This document shows, in pieces, positions 25,643 through 35,271 of a stretch of DNA of 64,000 bases. Origin of the DNA: Paenibacillus monticola (lineage in GTDB: Bacteria; Bacillota; Bacilli; Paenibacillales; Paenibacillaceae). The translations under genes and the position numbers were made by a program. The first letter of the stretch is position 1. Each line of letters begins with the position of its first letter. The DNA lies in NCBI RefSeq assembly GCF_009664975.1, contig NZ_WJXB01000006.1, forward strand, positions 175,997-239,996, read 5' to 3'. Under the pieces are notes generated by a model. That model did no database searches. It worked only from the letters and a program-made list of their open reading frames with translations, and had not been told where the DNA came from.

Positions 25643-27025
25643 TTATTTAACGGCTTGCACCAGCCTTGGAGCAATTTCTTGCAACGGCAGGACGTATTTA
25701 ACACATTGTAATTCGACTGCCGATCGCGGCATCCCGTAGACAACACAGGTTTCTTCACTTTCAGCAAAAGTCGATGTAACACCAGAATCGTAAAGGGACT
25801 TCATCATTTTTGCGCCATCACTCCCCATACCGGTCATCAACACTGCATGACGTTCCAAAGAGGTAAGGGAAAGCACTGATTCGAATAGCACGTCCACCGA
25901 AGGCCGATGGCCATTCCTCATTTCTTCCTTTGTAAGTGTAACTGCATATTGCCCGCCGGGAATTGGAACAACCTTCATATGGTAACCACCGGGGGCAATG
26001 TAAGCAACTCCTTGACGCAATGTCATCCCCTGCTCTGCTTCTGTCACTTCAAGTGGACTGAAGGTATTCAGACGCTGCGCTAACGATTTGGTGAAATTGG
26101 GCGGCATATGCTGCACAATAACAATTGGCGCTGGGAAATCGGCAGGAATATTCTCCAACAGTGCCTTTAGAGCACGCGGTCCTCCTGTTGAACAGCCTAC
26201 AGCAACTAACTTACGAAGACCTTTGACACCAGACTTCCGGTCTGTAACAGCCGCAGGAGGCTCAGAATAAGCTTCAAAAATGGGTTCAGGCACCAACCGT
26301 GAGATGGGTGGAACTGGATGATTATCCGCTTTAGAGCGATTTAGGAACTTCTCGGATGGCTTCGATGGAGAAGGTAAAGGCTTGGCTACTTTTTGGGTGA
26401 CATTGTTGTCTGCTGGTAGCTTTTCCTTCAATCGTCTTGCCGCTTCTATTTCTGGAGAAGGTTTAGCATCTTTAAGCGGTTTGTCAGCAGCTTTCTTTGG
26501 AACATTCAGGCTACTCTTGGATTCTTCCAATGATGGTTTTAGGACTGGTATTGACGGCAATACAATGTCCGAAGGCTTGATCTCCGGAGCTTTGATAGCC
26601 GCTGCCCGCGCCTCACGCTGCTGACGGGCCAACATAGCTTCTCTCATTTGTTCTTTTAAGGATTCTCCCACAGCCATAATATCTTGGGAATTTGAAATTG
26701 AAGGCTTGCGAATAAAATCGAAAGCTCCCCATTCAAGTGCAAGTATGGTTTCCTTCATGCCCTCTTCATTGATACCCGAAACCATGATTACTGGCAACGG
26801 ATGAGAGGCCATTATTATTTTCAGCGCTTCCAGGCCGTTCATTTCCGGCATTTCTACATCCATAGTAACCAAATCCGGACGGAGTTCATTCACCTTTTCA
26901 ATAGCCTCACGACCATTTGCAGCTGTAGCCGTTACCTGAAAGTCAGCATCATTTTCTATTAAATCAGATATAATCTTGCGCATAAAGGCAGAATCATCAA
27001 CAACCAAAACTTTATATGGCTTCAT
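25643..27025 (-). CDS. cheB: chemotaxis response regulator / protein-glutamate methylesterase CheB
   Basis: Removes methyl groups from chemoreceptors once phosphorylated by CheA; 460 aa, longer than the usual 350. The receiver domain (1-125) has VVDDSAFMRK and phospho-acceptor Asp56 in TMDVEMPEMNG. The C-terminal methylesterase (about 265-455) has the Ser/His/Asp triad in AVGCSTGGPRAL (Ser near 278), VIVQHMPPNFT (His near 306) and TGMGSDGA (Asp near 403). Between them is an unusual, roughly 130-residue Pro/Lys/Ser-rich linker. It lies between flhG and cheA. Identity is firm. Confidence 0.96.
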   Translation of the reverse strand: MKPYKVLVVDDSAFMRKIISDLIENDADFQVTATAANGREAIEKVNELRPDLVTMDVEMPEMNGLEALKIIMASHPLPVIMVSGINEEGMKETILALEWGAFDFIRKPSISNSQDIMAVGESLKEQMREAMLARQQREARAAAIKAPEIKPSDIVLPSIPVLKPSLEESKSSLNVPKKAADKPLKDAKPSPEIEAARRLKEKLPADNNVTQKVAKPLPSPSKPSEKFLNRSKADNHPVPPISRLVPEPIFEAYSEPPAAVTDRKSGVKGLRKLVAVGCSTGGPRALKALLENIPADFPAPIVIVQHMPPNFTKSLAQRLNTFSPLEVTEAEQGMTLRQGVAYIAPGGYHMKVVPIPGGQYAVTLTKEEMRNGHRPSVDVLFESVLSLTSLERHAVLMTGMGSDGAKMMKSLYDSGVTSTFAESEETCVVYGMPRSAVELQCVKYVLPLQEIAPRLVQAVK

Positions 27026-27059
27026 ATCATTTCCACCTCTGTTCTTAAATTCAGAACAA

Positions 27060-27938
27060 TTATTTGCTTCGCTTTAACCATTTGCTAATAAAACCCTTAA
27101 TACCTTGCACCTTTGATACTTCTATATTACCACTTGCTAGGTAACTAAGTGCGAGTCGCTGTATATCTTTTGCTGCAGCACTGTTCGGAAAGGCGATTGA
27201 GAATGGAACTTGCCGTTTGACCGACTGCACAACATGCACATCACTGCTTATATAACCCAGAAAAGGAACATCTAATTGTAAAAATCGACTGGCAGCCATC
27301 CGAATTTTGTCACTGGTTACTACCGCCTCCCTCTCATCAACGGCTTGATTAACAATCAGCCTAAAGGAAAGTCCAGGATTAGAATTATTCACGACCTTCA
27401 TCAGAGCGTAGGCATCTGTTATTGCCGTGGGTTCAGGCGTTGTCACGACAAGACAATCGTCAGCTGAGGTAATGAATTTCATTGTTTCTTTGGATAGTCC
27501 CGCTCCTGTATCGAACAAAATGAAATCCATAGTGTCCGCGATTTGAGCGATTTGTGCAGTGAAATAATTAAGGTCAGATTCAGAGAGTGAGAATAACTCA
27601 TCCATGCCTGACCCCCCAGCAATAAAAGGGAGTGCGTTCGGCCCCAACTGAATGATCTGTCCAATATCCGCTTCTCTTTTCAACAAATGATACAGGTTAT
27701 ACTTGGCGGTTACTCCCATCAACACATCTATGTTAGCCATGCCAATATCTGCATCGAATAATAATACCCTTCTACCCATCGCTTTCAGTGCCAAAGCAAA
27801 GTTTAGAGTGAAATTAGACTTACCGACACCACCTTTACCACTACAGACAGTAATGATGCGGGCAGTGGATTCACCACCAGCAATATGTTTGGGGTCCTGA
27901 CTTGATACAAGCCGTCTTAAGGATTGTGCTTGATCCAT
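27060..27938 (-). CDS. flhG: flagellar number/placement MinD-like ATPase FlhG (YlxH)
   Basis: ParA/MinD-family ATPase that controls flagellar position and number with FlhF; about 292 aa. The deviant Walker A is CSGKGGVGKSNF (about 32-43), Walker A' is LLFDADIGMANIDVLMG, and the switch region is FILFDTGAGLSKET. ATG 27938 (MDQAQSLRRL) shares one base with the flhF stop and has GGGGGG 6 nt upstream; a longer reading from 27971 is less likely. It ends in a short basic amphipathic tail (FISKWLKRSK), typical of the MinD-like membrane-targeting helix. Confidence 0.96.
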   Translation of the reverse strand: MDQAQSLRRLVSSQDPKHIAGGESTARIITVCSGKGGVGKSNFTLNFALALKAMGRRVLLFDADIGMANIDVLMGVTAKYNLYHLLKREADIGQIIQLGPNALPFIAGGSGMDELFSLSESDLNYFTAQIAQIADTMDFILFDTGAGLSKETMKFITSADDCLVVTTPEPTAITDAYALMKVVNNSNPGLSFRLIVNQAVDEREAVVTSDKIRMAASRFLQLDVPFLGYISSDVHVVQSVKRQVPFSIAFPNSAAAKDIQRLALSYLASGNIEVSKVQGIKGFISKWLKRSK

Positions 27939-29320
27939 TATGGCCCCCCTGTTCCCAGCAGCAAGTCGCACAGCTGCTCCTTAGAAACCATCAGCAGATC
28001 GTCAGGAACATTCTGCCCGTTAGTCACATACGACAATGCCAAAGGGTAATCATTCAGAACATTGAAAAGCGGACCATAACTACCCGTTTCATCAAGCTTA
28101 GTAAATATGACTTTATCAAGCTGATATCTGCCGAAATGTTCAGCAATCATTTTCATATCTCGGCTCTTAGAGGTTAAGCTTAGCACCAGGAACGTTTCGC
28201 TTTTGAGTTCCTTGGCAAGCAGGCTCTGTAATTCTGCAACGAGCATCTCATTACGGTAGTTGCGTCCTGCAGTATCCATTAGCACAAGGTCACAACTCTC
28301 GAGACGGAACAACGCTCTCTGCAAATCTCCAGGCGACTGCACTACCTCCAAGGGTATATTCAAAATGGCTGCGTAAGTCCGTAATTGCTCCACTGCTGAT
28401 ATACGATAGGTATCAGAAGTGATAAGACCCACTTTGCGCCCCTGACGGAATAGCTGCTCAGCCGCCAGTTTTGCTATCGTCGTTGTCTTGCCAACACCAG
28501 TAGGACCTGCAATATAGACGATCCGTGTATCCGACGCAATACCATAGCCGATCCTATTCGACAAGAATTTGTCCAATTGCTCCCTCAGACATTCATCAAA
28601 TTGTTCTGGAATCCATGTACGCCCATCCTCATTCCAGCGTTCAACGACTGTTTCGACCCACTCCTCAACAAGCACAGTGTCCGTTTCCTGTTCAATTAAA
28701 CGATCTCGCAATTGCTCCAGCCTCGATGGCAGATCCCTTGTCACTGATGAGTGTCGAGCAATCCGTTCCATCCACTGCTTCATATCCCTAATCTCTCGGA
28801 GAACATCATTTTCTGGCCCTGTGGCGACAGCAGGTACTGGTTCCAATCCTAGCGATTCATGCAGCGCTTGAGTAAATGCCAATGATTCCTTACTCGGTGC
28901 AGATTGCTGCAAATTAGATGCCGTTGCATGGGTTTCTTCCAAAGTAGGCTCTGATAGTACAGCAACTGAACTTTGAATCCCCACAGCTTCAGATAATGCT
29001 GCTGCAATCTCAGCAAATGTGCGATTCTCCGCAGGCTTATCTGCGAATGCAAGAGCATTGGCTGAGGCTTTTTGGTAGGCCTGCGGCACTGCACTACGCG
29101 GTACGCTGAGTGAAGGAGTTGGGCGCTTTTCAGGAACAATAGCCTTTTGCTCTTTTTCAACAGCAGCTACTACCTCTATTTTCTTCTTTGTGAACAGACC
29201 CATAAAACCACCAATTTTGATCTCTTTCGTACTTAAAATGACGGCATCGCTTCCAAGCTCGCTGCGAATGGAATGCATGGCGTCCGGCATCGTGTCGACC
29301 ACGTAACGCTTCACTCTCAT
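27938..29320 (-). CDS. flhF: SRP-type GTPase FlhF
   Basis: Third SRP-family GTPase, directs polar or spatial placement of flagella; 460 aa. The B domain (about 1-170) is charged and variable, starting with the FlhF signature MRVKRYVVDTMPDAM and DAVILSTKEIKIGGFMG. The N domain is about 170-265. The G domain has GPTGVGKTTT (near 271), ITSDTYRISAVEQL, LVLMDTAGRNYRN, and TKLDETGSYG. It shares 4 nt with flhA upstream and 1 nt with flhG downstream, so the three are translationally coupled. Confidence 0.96.
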   Translation of the reverse strand: MRVKRYVVDTMPDAMHSIRSELGSDAVILSTKEIKIGGFMGLFTKKKIEVVAAVEKEQKAIVPEKRPTPSLSVPRSAVPQAYQKASANALAFADKPAENRTFAEIAAALSEAVGIQSSVAVLSEPTLEETHATASNLQQSAPSKESLAFTQALHESLGLEPVPAVATGPENDVLREIRDMKQWMERIARHSSVTRDLPSRLEQLRDRLIEQETDTVLVEEWVETVVERWNEDGRTWIPEQFDECLREQLDKFLSNRIGYGIASDTRIVYIAGPTGVGKTTTIAKLAAEQLFRQGRKVGLITSDTYRISAVEQLRTYAAILNIPLEVVQSPGDLQRALFRLESCDLVLMDTAGRNYRNEMLVAELQSLLAKELKSETFLVLSLTSKSRDMKMIAEHFGRYQLDKVIFTKLDETGSYGPLFNVLNDYPLALSYVTNGQNVPDDLLMVSKEQLCDLLLGTGGP

Positions 29321-31350
29321 AAATTCACCACTCCAACGCTTTGAATTTCAATATTTGGTTCTAGCTCACTGTAGGACAGCACCGGAATATCCTGCATGGT
29401 TCGTTCAATGACTTGCCGTAAATACATACGGATGGTCGGTGAAGTCAGAACAATAGGCTGATGTCCCGACTGCAGAAGCCGGTTAATCTGTTCGGTAAGC
29501 CGCTGGTAGACCGTTTGAGTTGACACTGGATCAAGTGCAAGATAACTTCCCTGCTCCGATTGTTGTACGCTTTCGGTAATTTTCTTCTCCAGTGTCGGTC
29601 CTACAGTAATTACACGCAACGTCTCCCCAGCCTGCGAGAACTGCTGAGTAATCTGTCTGGACAAAGATTGGCGAACATACTCAGTTAGAATATCAGGATC
29701 TTTGGTGTAAGTTCCATAATCAGCCAACGTTTCGAAGATGGTGACTAAATCTCGAATGGAAATTTTCTCACGAAGCAGTTTTGCAAGCACTTTTTGCACA
29801 TCGCCAATGGCTAGTACCGCGGGAATCAACTCGTCTACCAACACAGGATAGTTTTCCCGCAGATTGTCGACCAGCATTTTGGTCTCCTGACGGCCAAGCA
29901 ACTCGTGCCCGTGTCGCTTGATAAGCTCCGTTAAATGCGTAGCAACAACTGAAGGCGGATCTACAACGGTATATCCGGATAACTCTGCCCGCTCTTTAAC
30001 AGATTCGTCAATCCAAAGTGCAGGAAGTCCAAAGGAAGGCTCAACTGTTTCTATACCATTGATAGAATCATCGTCATACCCAGGACTCATAGCAAGATAG
30101 TGATTTAGTAATAATTCACCACCACCAACGTTATTTCCTTTAATTTTGATGACATATTCATTCGGTTTTAGTTGAATATTGTCGCGAATGCGAATAACGG
30201 GCACTACAAGTCCCATTTCAAGTGCACATTGCCGTCGAATCATGATGATTCTATCCAGTAAATCACCGCCCTGACCCGTATCGGCCAAAGGAATAAGTCC
30301 ATAACCAAATTCAAATTCGATGGGATCAACAGATAGCAGGTTGATAACACTTTCTGGACTGCGTACTTCTTCGATCTGTTTTTCCTCAACGAGTTGTTCT
30401 TCAGCAATCTGCTTGCGATTTAAATTCTGTCCCATCGTATAGGCTGCAAAGGCCAATAAAGCTGCCAGTGGAAGCGTAGTGATGATATGTATTGGGGTAA
30501 AAAGACCCAGAAAAGCAATGGTAATGGAAACAATATATAGTAACTTCGGATAAGATAACAATTGTCTTGTTAAATCTTCAGCCAAATTCCCATCCGAAGA
30601 AGCCCGCGTTACAATCAGGCCGGCTGCGGTCGAAATAAGTAGAGCCGGAATCTGACTGACCAAGCCATCTCCGATTGTTAATAAAGAATATGTGGATAAC
30701 GCTTCTCCAAAAGGCATACCGTGAACAACCATACCGATAATAAATCCGCCAATCAAGTTTATAAAGAGGATAATGATACTCGCGATAGCATCCCCTTTAA
30801 CAAACTTACTCGCACCGTCCATGGCTCCGAAGAAATCTGCTTCACGCTCGACGCTTTGTCTACGCTCCCGCGCCTGCTGTTCATTAATCATTCCCGCATT
30901 AAGGTCGGCATCAATACTCATCTGCTTACCAGGCATAGCATCCAGCGTAAATCTTGCTCCAACCTCGGCAACGCGTTCCGAACCTTTAGTAATAACAATA
31001 AACTGTACTACAACGAGAATCAGGAACACGACAAACCCAATAGCAATCTGTCCACCAGCAATCCAGCTTCCGAATGTTGCGACAACCGAACCCGCTTCTC
31101 CATAAGTCAGAATGAGCTTTGTTGTTGAAATGTTCAACGAAAGTCTAAACAATGTTGTAATCAGTAACAGGGAAGGAAAGATTGAAAACTGAAGAGGATC
31201 CTTGGTATTCATGGCTACCAAAATGATAGTCAGCGCTATCGAAATATTAACGACCAGCAAAACGTCCAAAAGCCAGGACGGGATTGGCAGAATCATCATA
31301 AGCACGATACCAATAATGCCTAGTAAGACTGTTAGTTCTTTAGCTTTCAA
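29317..31350 (-). CDS. flhA: flagellar export gate protein FlhA
   Basis: Core of the type III export gate; 677 aa. About eight membrane segments occupy residues 1-310. The conserved FHIPEP-type region between segments 4 and 5 shows GARFTLDAMPGKQMSIDADL followed by NAGMINEQQAR (about 140-170). The large cytoplasmic domain (about 345-677) docks chaperone-substrate complexes and contains LADYGTYTKDPDILTEYVRQ and VLTSPTIRMYLRQVIERTMQ. It follows flhB by 20 nt and overlaps flhF by 4 nt. Confidence 0.97.
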   Translation of the reverse strand: MKAKELTVLLGIIGIVLMMILPIPSWLLDVLLVVNISIALTIILVAMNTKDPLQFSIFPSLLLITTLFRLSLNISTTKLILTYGEAGSVVATFGSWIAGGQIAIGFVVFLILVVVQFIVITKGSERVAEVGARFTLDAMPGKQMSIDADLNAGMINEQQARERRQSVEREADFFGAMDGASKFVKGDAIASIIILFINLIGGFIIGMVVHGMPFGEALSTYSLLTIGDGLVSQIPALLISTAAGLIVTRASSDGNLAEDLTRQLLSYPKLLYIVSITIAFLGLFTPIHIITTLPLAALLAFAAYTMGQNLNRKQIAEEQLVEEKQIEEVRSPESVINLLSVDPIEFEFGYGLIPLADTGQGGDLLDRIIMIRRQCALEMGLVVPVIRIRDNIQLKPNEYVIKIKGNNVGGGELLLNHYLAMSPGYDDDSINGIETVEPSFGLPALWIDESVKERAELSGYTVVDPPSVVATHLTELIKRHGHELLGRQETKMLVDNLRENYPVLVDELIPAVLAIGDVQKVLAKLLREKISIRDLVTIFETLADYGTYTKDPDILTEYVRQSLSRQITQQFSQAGETLRVITVGPTLEKKITESVQQSEQGSYLALDPVSTQTVYQRLTEQINRLLQSGHQPIVLTSPTIRMYLRQVIERTMQDIPVLSYSELEPNIEIQSVGVVNL

Positions 31351-31370
31351 TGTCCTTGACCTCCCCCGCC

Positions 31371-32465
31371 TTATCTTTTCTTACCTTTTAGCTTATATAC
31401 ATATGCCAACACTTCGGCTACAGCCTGGAACAGATCAGCGGGAACTACATCCCCAATTTCTGCTCGTTGGAACAATGCCCGTGCCAGCGGTTTGTTTTCC
31501 ATAGTTACAATGCCATGCTCTTTAGCTAGCTCCCGAATGCGGAGTGCTACAAAATCCTGACCTTTGGCAATAATCTGTGGTGCTTCCATCTTGGAACCAT
31601 CATATTTCAGCGCAACTGCAAAATGTGTTGGATTCGTAATAATTACATCCGCTTTTGGAACCTCTTGCATCATCCGCTGCATGGCCATACTGCGTTGACG
31701 TTCCCTGATCTTGCCTTTAATTAGAGGATCACCCTCCATTTTCTTGTATTCATCCTTGATGTCCTGCTTGGACATCTTCAGACTCTTTTCATGCTCATAC
31801 TTCTGATACATAAAATCCATAAAGGCCATGATCATCAGTACAACAGCGATTTTCATTCCCAGACTCATAGTCATCTTAGCGGCAAAATGGAAAATCTCCT
31901 CTGTACCAATATGAGAGAGAGAAGCAAAGCTACTCCTCTGGCCCCAAAGTGTGCTATAAACCAGATAAGCAATCAATACAAGCTTAAATATTGACTTCAA
32001 AAACTCAACGAACGAGCGAGTGGAAAATATATTTTTGAAACCTTTGATCGGATTGATCTTGCTGAACTTGGGGGTTATCCCTTCACCAGTAGCCATAAAG
32101 CCTACCTGAGCAATATTCGCCACAATAGCCATAATAAATGTAAGCCCTAGCAGCGGAGAAAGCAGGATCAATATTTGAATGCCATACTGGTTAAAAAGTT
32201 CAGTCACATTTTCTGGAGTAAGCTTCATCTGTAGCCGATTCAGAAAAACATCAGTGAACAACGACATAAAACGTTCTTTCATAAAGCCACCAAACATCAT
32301 CAAGCTTACTATTGCCGTCAGTAGCACTGTAGCACCGGATAACTCAGCACTTTTGGCCACTTGGCCCTTTTCACGTGCATCCTGTCTCTTCTTCGCAGTA
32401 GCTCTCTCCGTCTTCTCACCCGCGAAGTGTTGAAGATCCAGTTTATAACGCTTCGTTATTGGCAC
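31371..32465 (-). CDS. flhB: flagellar export switch protein FlhB
   Basis: Export-gate protein controlling the change from rod/hook to filament substrates; 364 aa. Four membrane segments (about 45-215) precede a cytoplasmic domain with the autocleavage motif NPTH (IITNPTHFAVALKYD, near 275). The N-terminal KTERATAKKRQDAREKGQVA is family-typical. The start is GTG at 32465 with GGGGAG 6 nt upstream. It works with FlhA, FliP, FliQ and FliR, all encoded alongside. Confidence 0.97.
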   Translation of the reverse strand: MPITKRYKLDLQHFAGEKTERATAKKRQDAREKGQVAKSAELSGATVLLTAIVSLMMFGGFMKERFMSLFTDVFLNRLQMKLTPENVTELFNQYGIQILILLSPLLGLTFIMAIVANIAQVGFMATGEGITPKFSKINPIKGFKNIFSTRSFVEFLKSIFKLVLIAYLVYSTLWGQRSSFASLSHIGTEEIFHFAAKMTMSLGMKIAVVLMIMAFMDFMYQKYEHEKSLKMSKQDIKDEYKKMEGDPLIKGKIRERQRSMAMQRMMQEVPKADVIITNPTHFAVALKYDGSKMEAPQIIAKGQDFVALRIRELAKEHGIVTMENKPLARALFQRAEIGDVVPADLFQAVAEVLAYVYKLKGKKR

Positions 32466-32487
32466 AACATTCTCCCCTTACAGTCAC

Positions 32488-33273
32488 CTATGGTTTATTC
32501 CCCATGATGGTCAGTAAATTATGCATGGACTGGAACATAATATCGAAGAGATTCTGGAATAGCACGGCTAGAGTTGGCATCAATACAAGTAACAACGCAA
32601 GACCCACAATAATTTTGAGTGGAATCCCGATAACGAATACATTGTACTGTGGAGCAGTTCTAGCAAGAAAGGCAAGACCCACATCGGTCAGAAAAAGCGC
32701 AGTTACTAAAGGAGCTGCCATTTGAAACGCCAGTACAAACGACTGTGCAAAAGTTCGAACCAGAAACTCGGACAAACTTCCATCTATCATTTTGAGAAAC
32801 AAATCATTATTCAGCGGAATCCACTTATAACTATATACAATTGCATCCAACAGATAATGATGTCCATTCATACTTAGAAACATCAGCAGTGCGATCATAT
32901 ACTTGAAGTTACCAAGAATTGGAGCAGATGCACCCGTCATAGGATCGATAACATTTGCCATCCCAAAGCCAATCTGGATATCAATAAGTGAGCCCGCCGT
33001 CTGTATCGTCATAAACATGAGATAACCTACAAAACCGAGTAGTAATCCTATTAATACCTCTCTGGCGATCAGCAAAATATAACTAAGATCCTGAGGAACC
33101 GTGACTCCTGTCCCAATTGAACTAAATATCACTAATGATATAAAAAATGAAAGTCCAATTTTGAATGTTGTGGGAATACTTCGAGACGAAAATACGGGAA
33201 TTACAACAAAAAAAGATGAAATTCGACAAAAAATCAACATGAAGACGGGTAAACTTTGCAGTATGGACTCCAT
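32488..33273 (-). CDS. fliR: flagellar export protein FliR
   Basis: Membrane component of the export gate, about 261 aa with roughly six hydrophobic segments. Family blocks include CRISSFFVVIPVFSSRSIPT, LIAREVLIGLLLGFVGYLMF, and the conserved IDIQIGFGMANVIDPMTGAS (about 100-120). ATG 33273 (MESILQSL) is the likely start; an in-frame TTG at 33288 overlaps the end of fliQ. The neighbours fliQ, fliP and flhB form the same gate complex. Confidence 0.95.
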   Translation of the reverse strand: MESILQSLPVFMLIFCRISSFFVVIPVFSSRSIPTTFKIGLSFFISLVIFSSIGTGVTVPQDLSYILLIAREVLIGLLLGFVGYLMFMTIQTAGSLIDIQIGFGMANVIDPMTGASAPILGNFKYMIALLMFLSMNGHHYLLDAIVYSYKWIPLNNDLFLKMIDGSLSEFLVRTFAQSFVLAFQMAAPLVTALFLTDVGLAFLARTAPQYNVFVIGIPLKIIVGLALLLVLMPTLAVLFQNLFDIMFQSMHNLLTIMGNKP

Positions 33274-33280
33274 ATTGATA

Positions 33281-33550
33281 TTACCCAATGTACATATAGA
33301 GATTGCCCAAAATCTGACTGGTAAAATCCATCATCTTCGTGATGATCCATGGTCCAAAAATCAATAATGCCAGCATTACAGCAACGATTTTAGGAACAAA
33401 AGCTAGCGTCTGCTCCTGAATTTGTGTAGTAGCCTGAAAAATACTGATTATCAGTCCTACTACCAGACCAAGAATTAGCATGGGAGCGCTGGCTTCAAGT
33501 GCCAAATATACGGCTTGGCCAGCTAGACCAATAATAAACTCCGTACTCAT
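33281..33550 (-). CDS. fliQ: flagellar export protein FliQ
   Basis: 89-aa protein with two membrane segments (about 18-38 and 52-75), the standard size of the family. Conserved blocks: APMLILGLVVGLIISIFQAT and QIQEQTLAFVPKIVAVMLAL (about 42-61). It encodes the middle member of the FliP-FliQ-FliR export pore and sits 22 nt after fliP. Confidence 0.96.
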   Translation of the reverse strand: MSTEFIIGLAGQAVYLALEASAPMLILGLVVGLIISIFQATTQIQEQTLAFVPKIVAVMLALLIFGPWIITKMMDFTSQILGNLYMYIG

Positions 33551-33572
33551 CCCTCATGCCTCCTCTTCTGCG

Positions 33573-34340
33573 TCAGGGGTTAAAACTTAATAGTAATGAT
33601 TTAATGACTAGGTACCAGCCGTCTACCAGTACAAAGAGCATAATTTTAAACGGTAATGAGATCATAACTGGCGGCAACATCATCATACCCATAGCCATTA
33701 AAGTACTTGCTACTACAATATCAATAATGAGAAATGGAATAAAAATCAAGAACCCCATTGTAAAAGCTTTTTTCATTTCACCGATAGCAAAAGCAGGCAC
33801 CATCACCGTTAGTGGAATTTCACTATAGTTAGCCGGCTTTGTCGTGGTACTGGTTTTGCTGGTGTAGTTCATAAATAGCAATAAATCTTTGGTACTAGTC
33901 TGCTTAAACATGAATTCCTTCATCGGATCAGCGGCTTTATTAAGCGCTTCAGTCTGCGTTATTGTACCCTTTATATATGGCTGCAGTGCCGTTTCATTCA
34001 CGGTAGCCAAAGTTGGTGACATAATGAACAAAGTAAGAAAAAGAGCAAGTCCCACCAACACCTGATTCGGAGGCATCTGCTGAGTCCCCAGCGATGTTCT
34101 AACAAAACCTAGTACAATTACTATCCGCGTAAAGCTGGTCATCAGCATTAAGAAAGCAGGCGCTACACTAAGGACCGTTGTGAGAAGCAGTATAGATATA
34201 GAACTGGTACCACCACTTGAACCATCATTATTGCCGACTTGAATATTAATATTAGGTATGGGATCAGCATGTATCGGGCGAATCATAAGTACGCTTAAGA
34301 TACCGAGTAGCAGAAAAGCAAGGATTAGCTTTTTTTTCAT
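33573..34340 (-). CDS. fliP: flagellar export protein FliP
   Basis: Membrane protein forming the export-pore core with FliQ and FliR; 255 aa. It has a signal-peptide-like N-terminus (LILAFLLLGILSVLMIRPIH), then LMLMTSFTRIVIVLGFVRTS (about 80-100), the family block LGTQQMPPNQVLVGLALFLT, and LLFMNYTSKT. The C-terminal segments include AFTMGFLIFIPFLIIDIVVA and STLMAMGMMMLPPVMISLPF. It overlaps fliO by 4 nt. Confidence 0.97.
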   Translation of the reverse strand: MKKKLILAFLLLGILSVLMIRPIHADPIPNINIQVGNNDGSSGGTSSISILLLTTVLSVAPAFLMLMTSFTRIVIVLGFVRTSLGTQQMPPNQVLVGLALFLTLFIMSPTLATVNETALQPYIKGTITQTEALNKAADPMKEFMFKQTSTKDLLLFMNYTSKTSTTTKPANYSEIPLTVMVPAFAIGEMKKAFTMGFLIFIPFLIIDIVVASTLMAMGMMMLPPVMISLPFKIMLFVLVDGWYLVIKSLLLSFNP

Positions 34341-34870
34341 AAATCCCTCGACTCATCCTTAGAGGCATCATCCCGAAATAGCTCTTCCAGTTTCTCTTTG
34401 CGTTCAGGCGCAGTACGAAGCTTGGATTGCAATGTTTCATAAAAGGATGATGTTTCACTAAGTTCGATTTCTTGAGATGGAATTTCCCCGCTCAGCTTAC
34501 GCTTGATCTTGGAAATAAGGGGTGCAAGAATATTATTCTGACCTGAGGCTGGATCTTCAAATGCCGATATGATCAATGCTACCTCAGTTGGATCGATAAC
34601 TTTATCCAGAATGGATATATTCTCACCCACCCCAATCAAATATAGGCTGCTGCCGATTTCAATAACCTGCATCGACTTATTAGGGCCAAGTCCAACCGCA
34701 CCAAGGGTGCGAATGGAACGGCTACTCATAAAAGTCTGATTCCGGCGTCCTAGAAACCGGATCAGCAACACTATAAGTACAACAATTACCGCAAGGACAA
34801 TAATAACTTTAAACAAATTCAGCAGGACGTTATCGCTACCGAGCGGTACTGAATTGGCTAACAATGACAT
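34337..34870 (-). CDS. fliO: flagellar biosynthesis protein FliO/FliZ
   Basis: 177 aa. Bitopic membrane protein that helps FliP assembly. One membrane segment (about 17-43, VIIVLAVIVVLIVLLIRFLG) is followed by the FliO domain: FMSSRSIRTLGAVGLGPNKS, MQVIEIGSSLYLIGVGENIS, ILDKV. The C-terminal 80 residues are polar and variable. It lies between cheY and fliP, overlapping fliP by 4 nt, the B. subtilis arrangement (there named fliZ). Confidence 0.92.
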   Translation of the reverse strand: MSLLANSVPLGSDNVLLNLFKVIIVLAVIVVLIVLLIRFLGRRNQTFMSSRSIRTLGAVGLGPNKSMQVIEIGSSLYLIGVGENISILDKVIDPTEVALIISAFEDPASGQNNILAPLISKIKRKLSGEIPSQEIELSETSSFYETLQSKLRTAPERKEKLEELFRDDASKDESRDL

Positions 34871-34879
34871 GTTTTTTTA

Positions 34880-35245
34880 CTACACGCCTAGCGTTTTGTT
34901 GATAGCTTCAATTACACGGTCAGCTTGGAAAGGCTTCACAATAAAGTCCTTAGCGCCCGCCTGAATAGCATCGATAACCATAGCCTGCTGGCCCATGGCT
35001 GAACACATAATTACTTTAGCGTTAGCGTCCACTTTTTTAATTTCTTTCAGGGCGGCGATTCCGTCCATCTCAGGCATTGTAATATCCATCGTGATCAAGT
35101 CAGGACGCAATTCCTTAAATTTCTCAATAGCCTGAGAACCATCCTGAGCTTCACCCACTACTTCAAATCCATTTTTCGACAAAATGTCTCGGATCATCAT
35201 TCTCATAAAAGCTGCATCGTCCACGATTAGAATTCGGTTAGCCAT
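34880..35245 (-). CDS. cheY: chemotaxis response regulator CheY
   Basis: Single receiver domain, about 121 aa. CheY-P binds the FliM/FliY switch. Acidic pocket LIVDDAAFMRMM (Asp9/Asp10), phospho-acceptor Asp54 in TMDITMPEMDG, conserved Ser in MCSAMGQ and Lys in IVKPFQ. ATG 35245 (MANRILIV) has GGGAGG about 11 nt upstream; an upstream in-frame start at 35299 would overlap fliY. CheA phosphorylates it; CheC and FliY are its phosphatases. Confidence 0.97.
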   Translation of the reverse strand: MANRILIVDDAAFMRMMIRDILSKNGFEVVGEAQDGSQAIEKFKELRPDLITMDITMPEMDGIAALKEIKKVDANAKVIMCSAMGQQAMVIDAIQAGAKDFIVKPFQADRVIEAINKTLGV

Positions 35246-35271
35246 TTTTACAAAATCCTCCCTAAATATGC

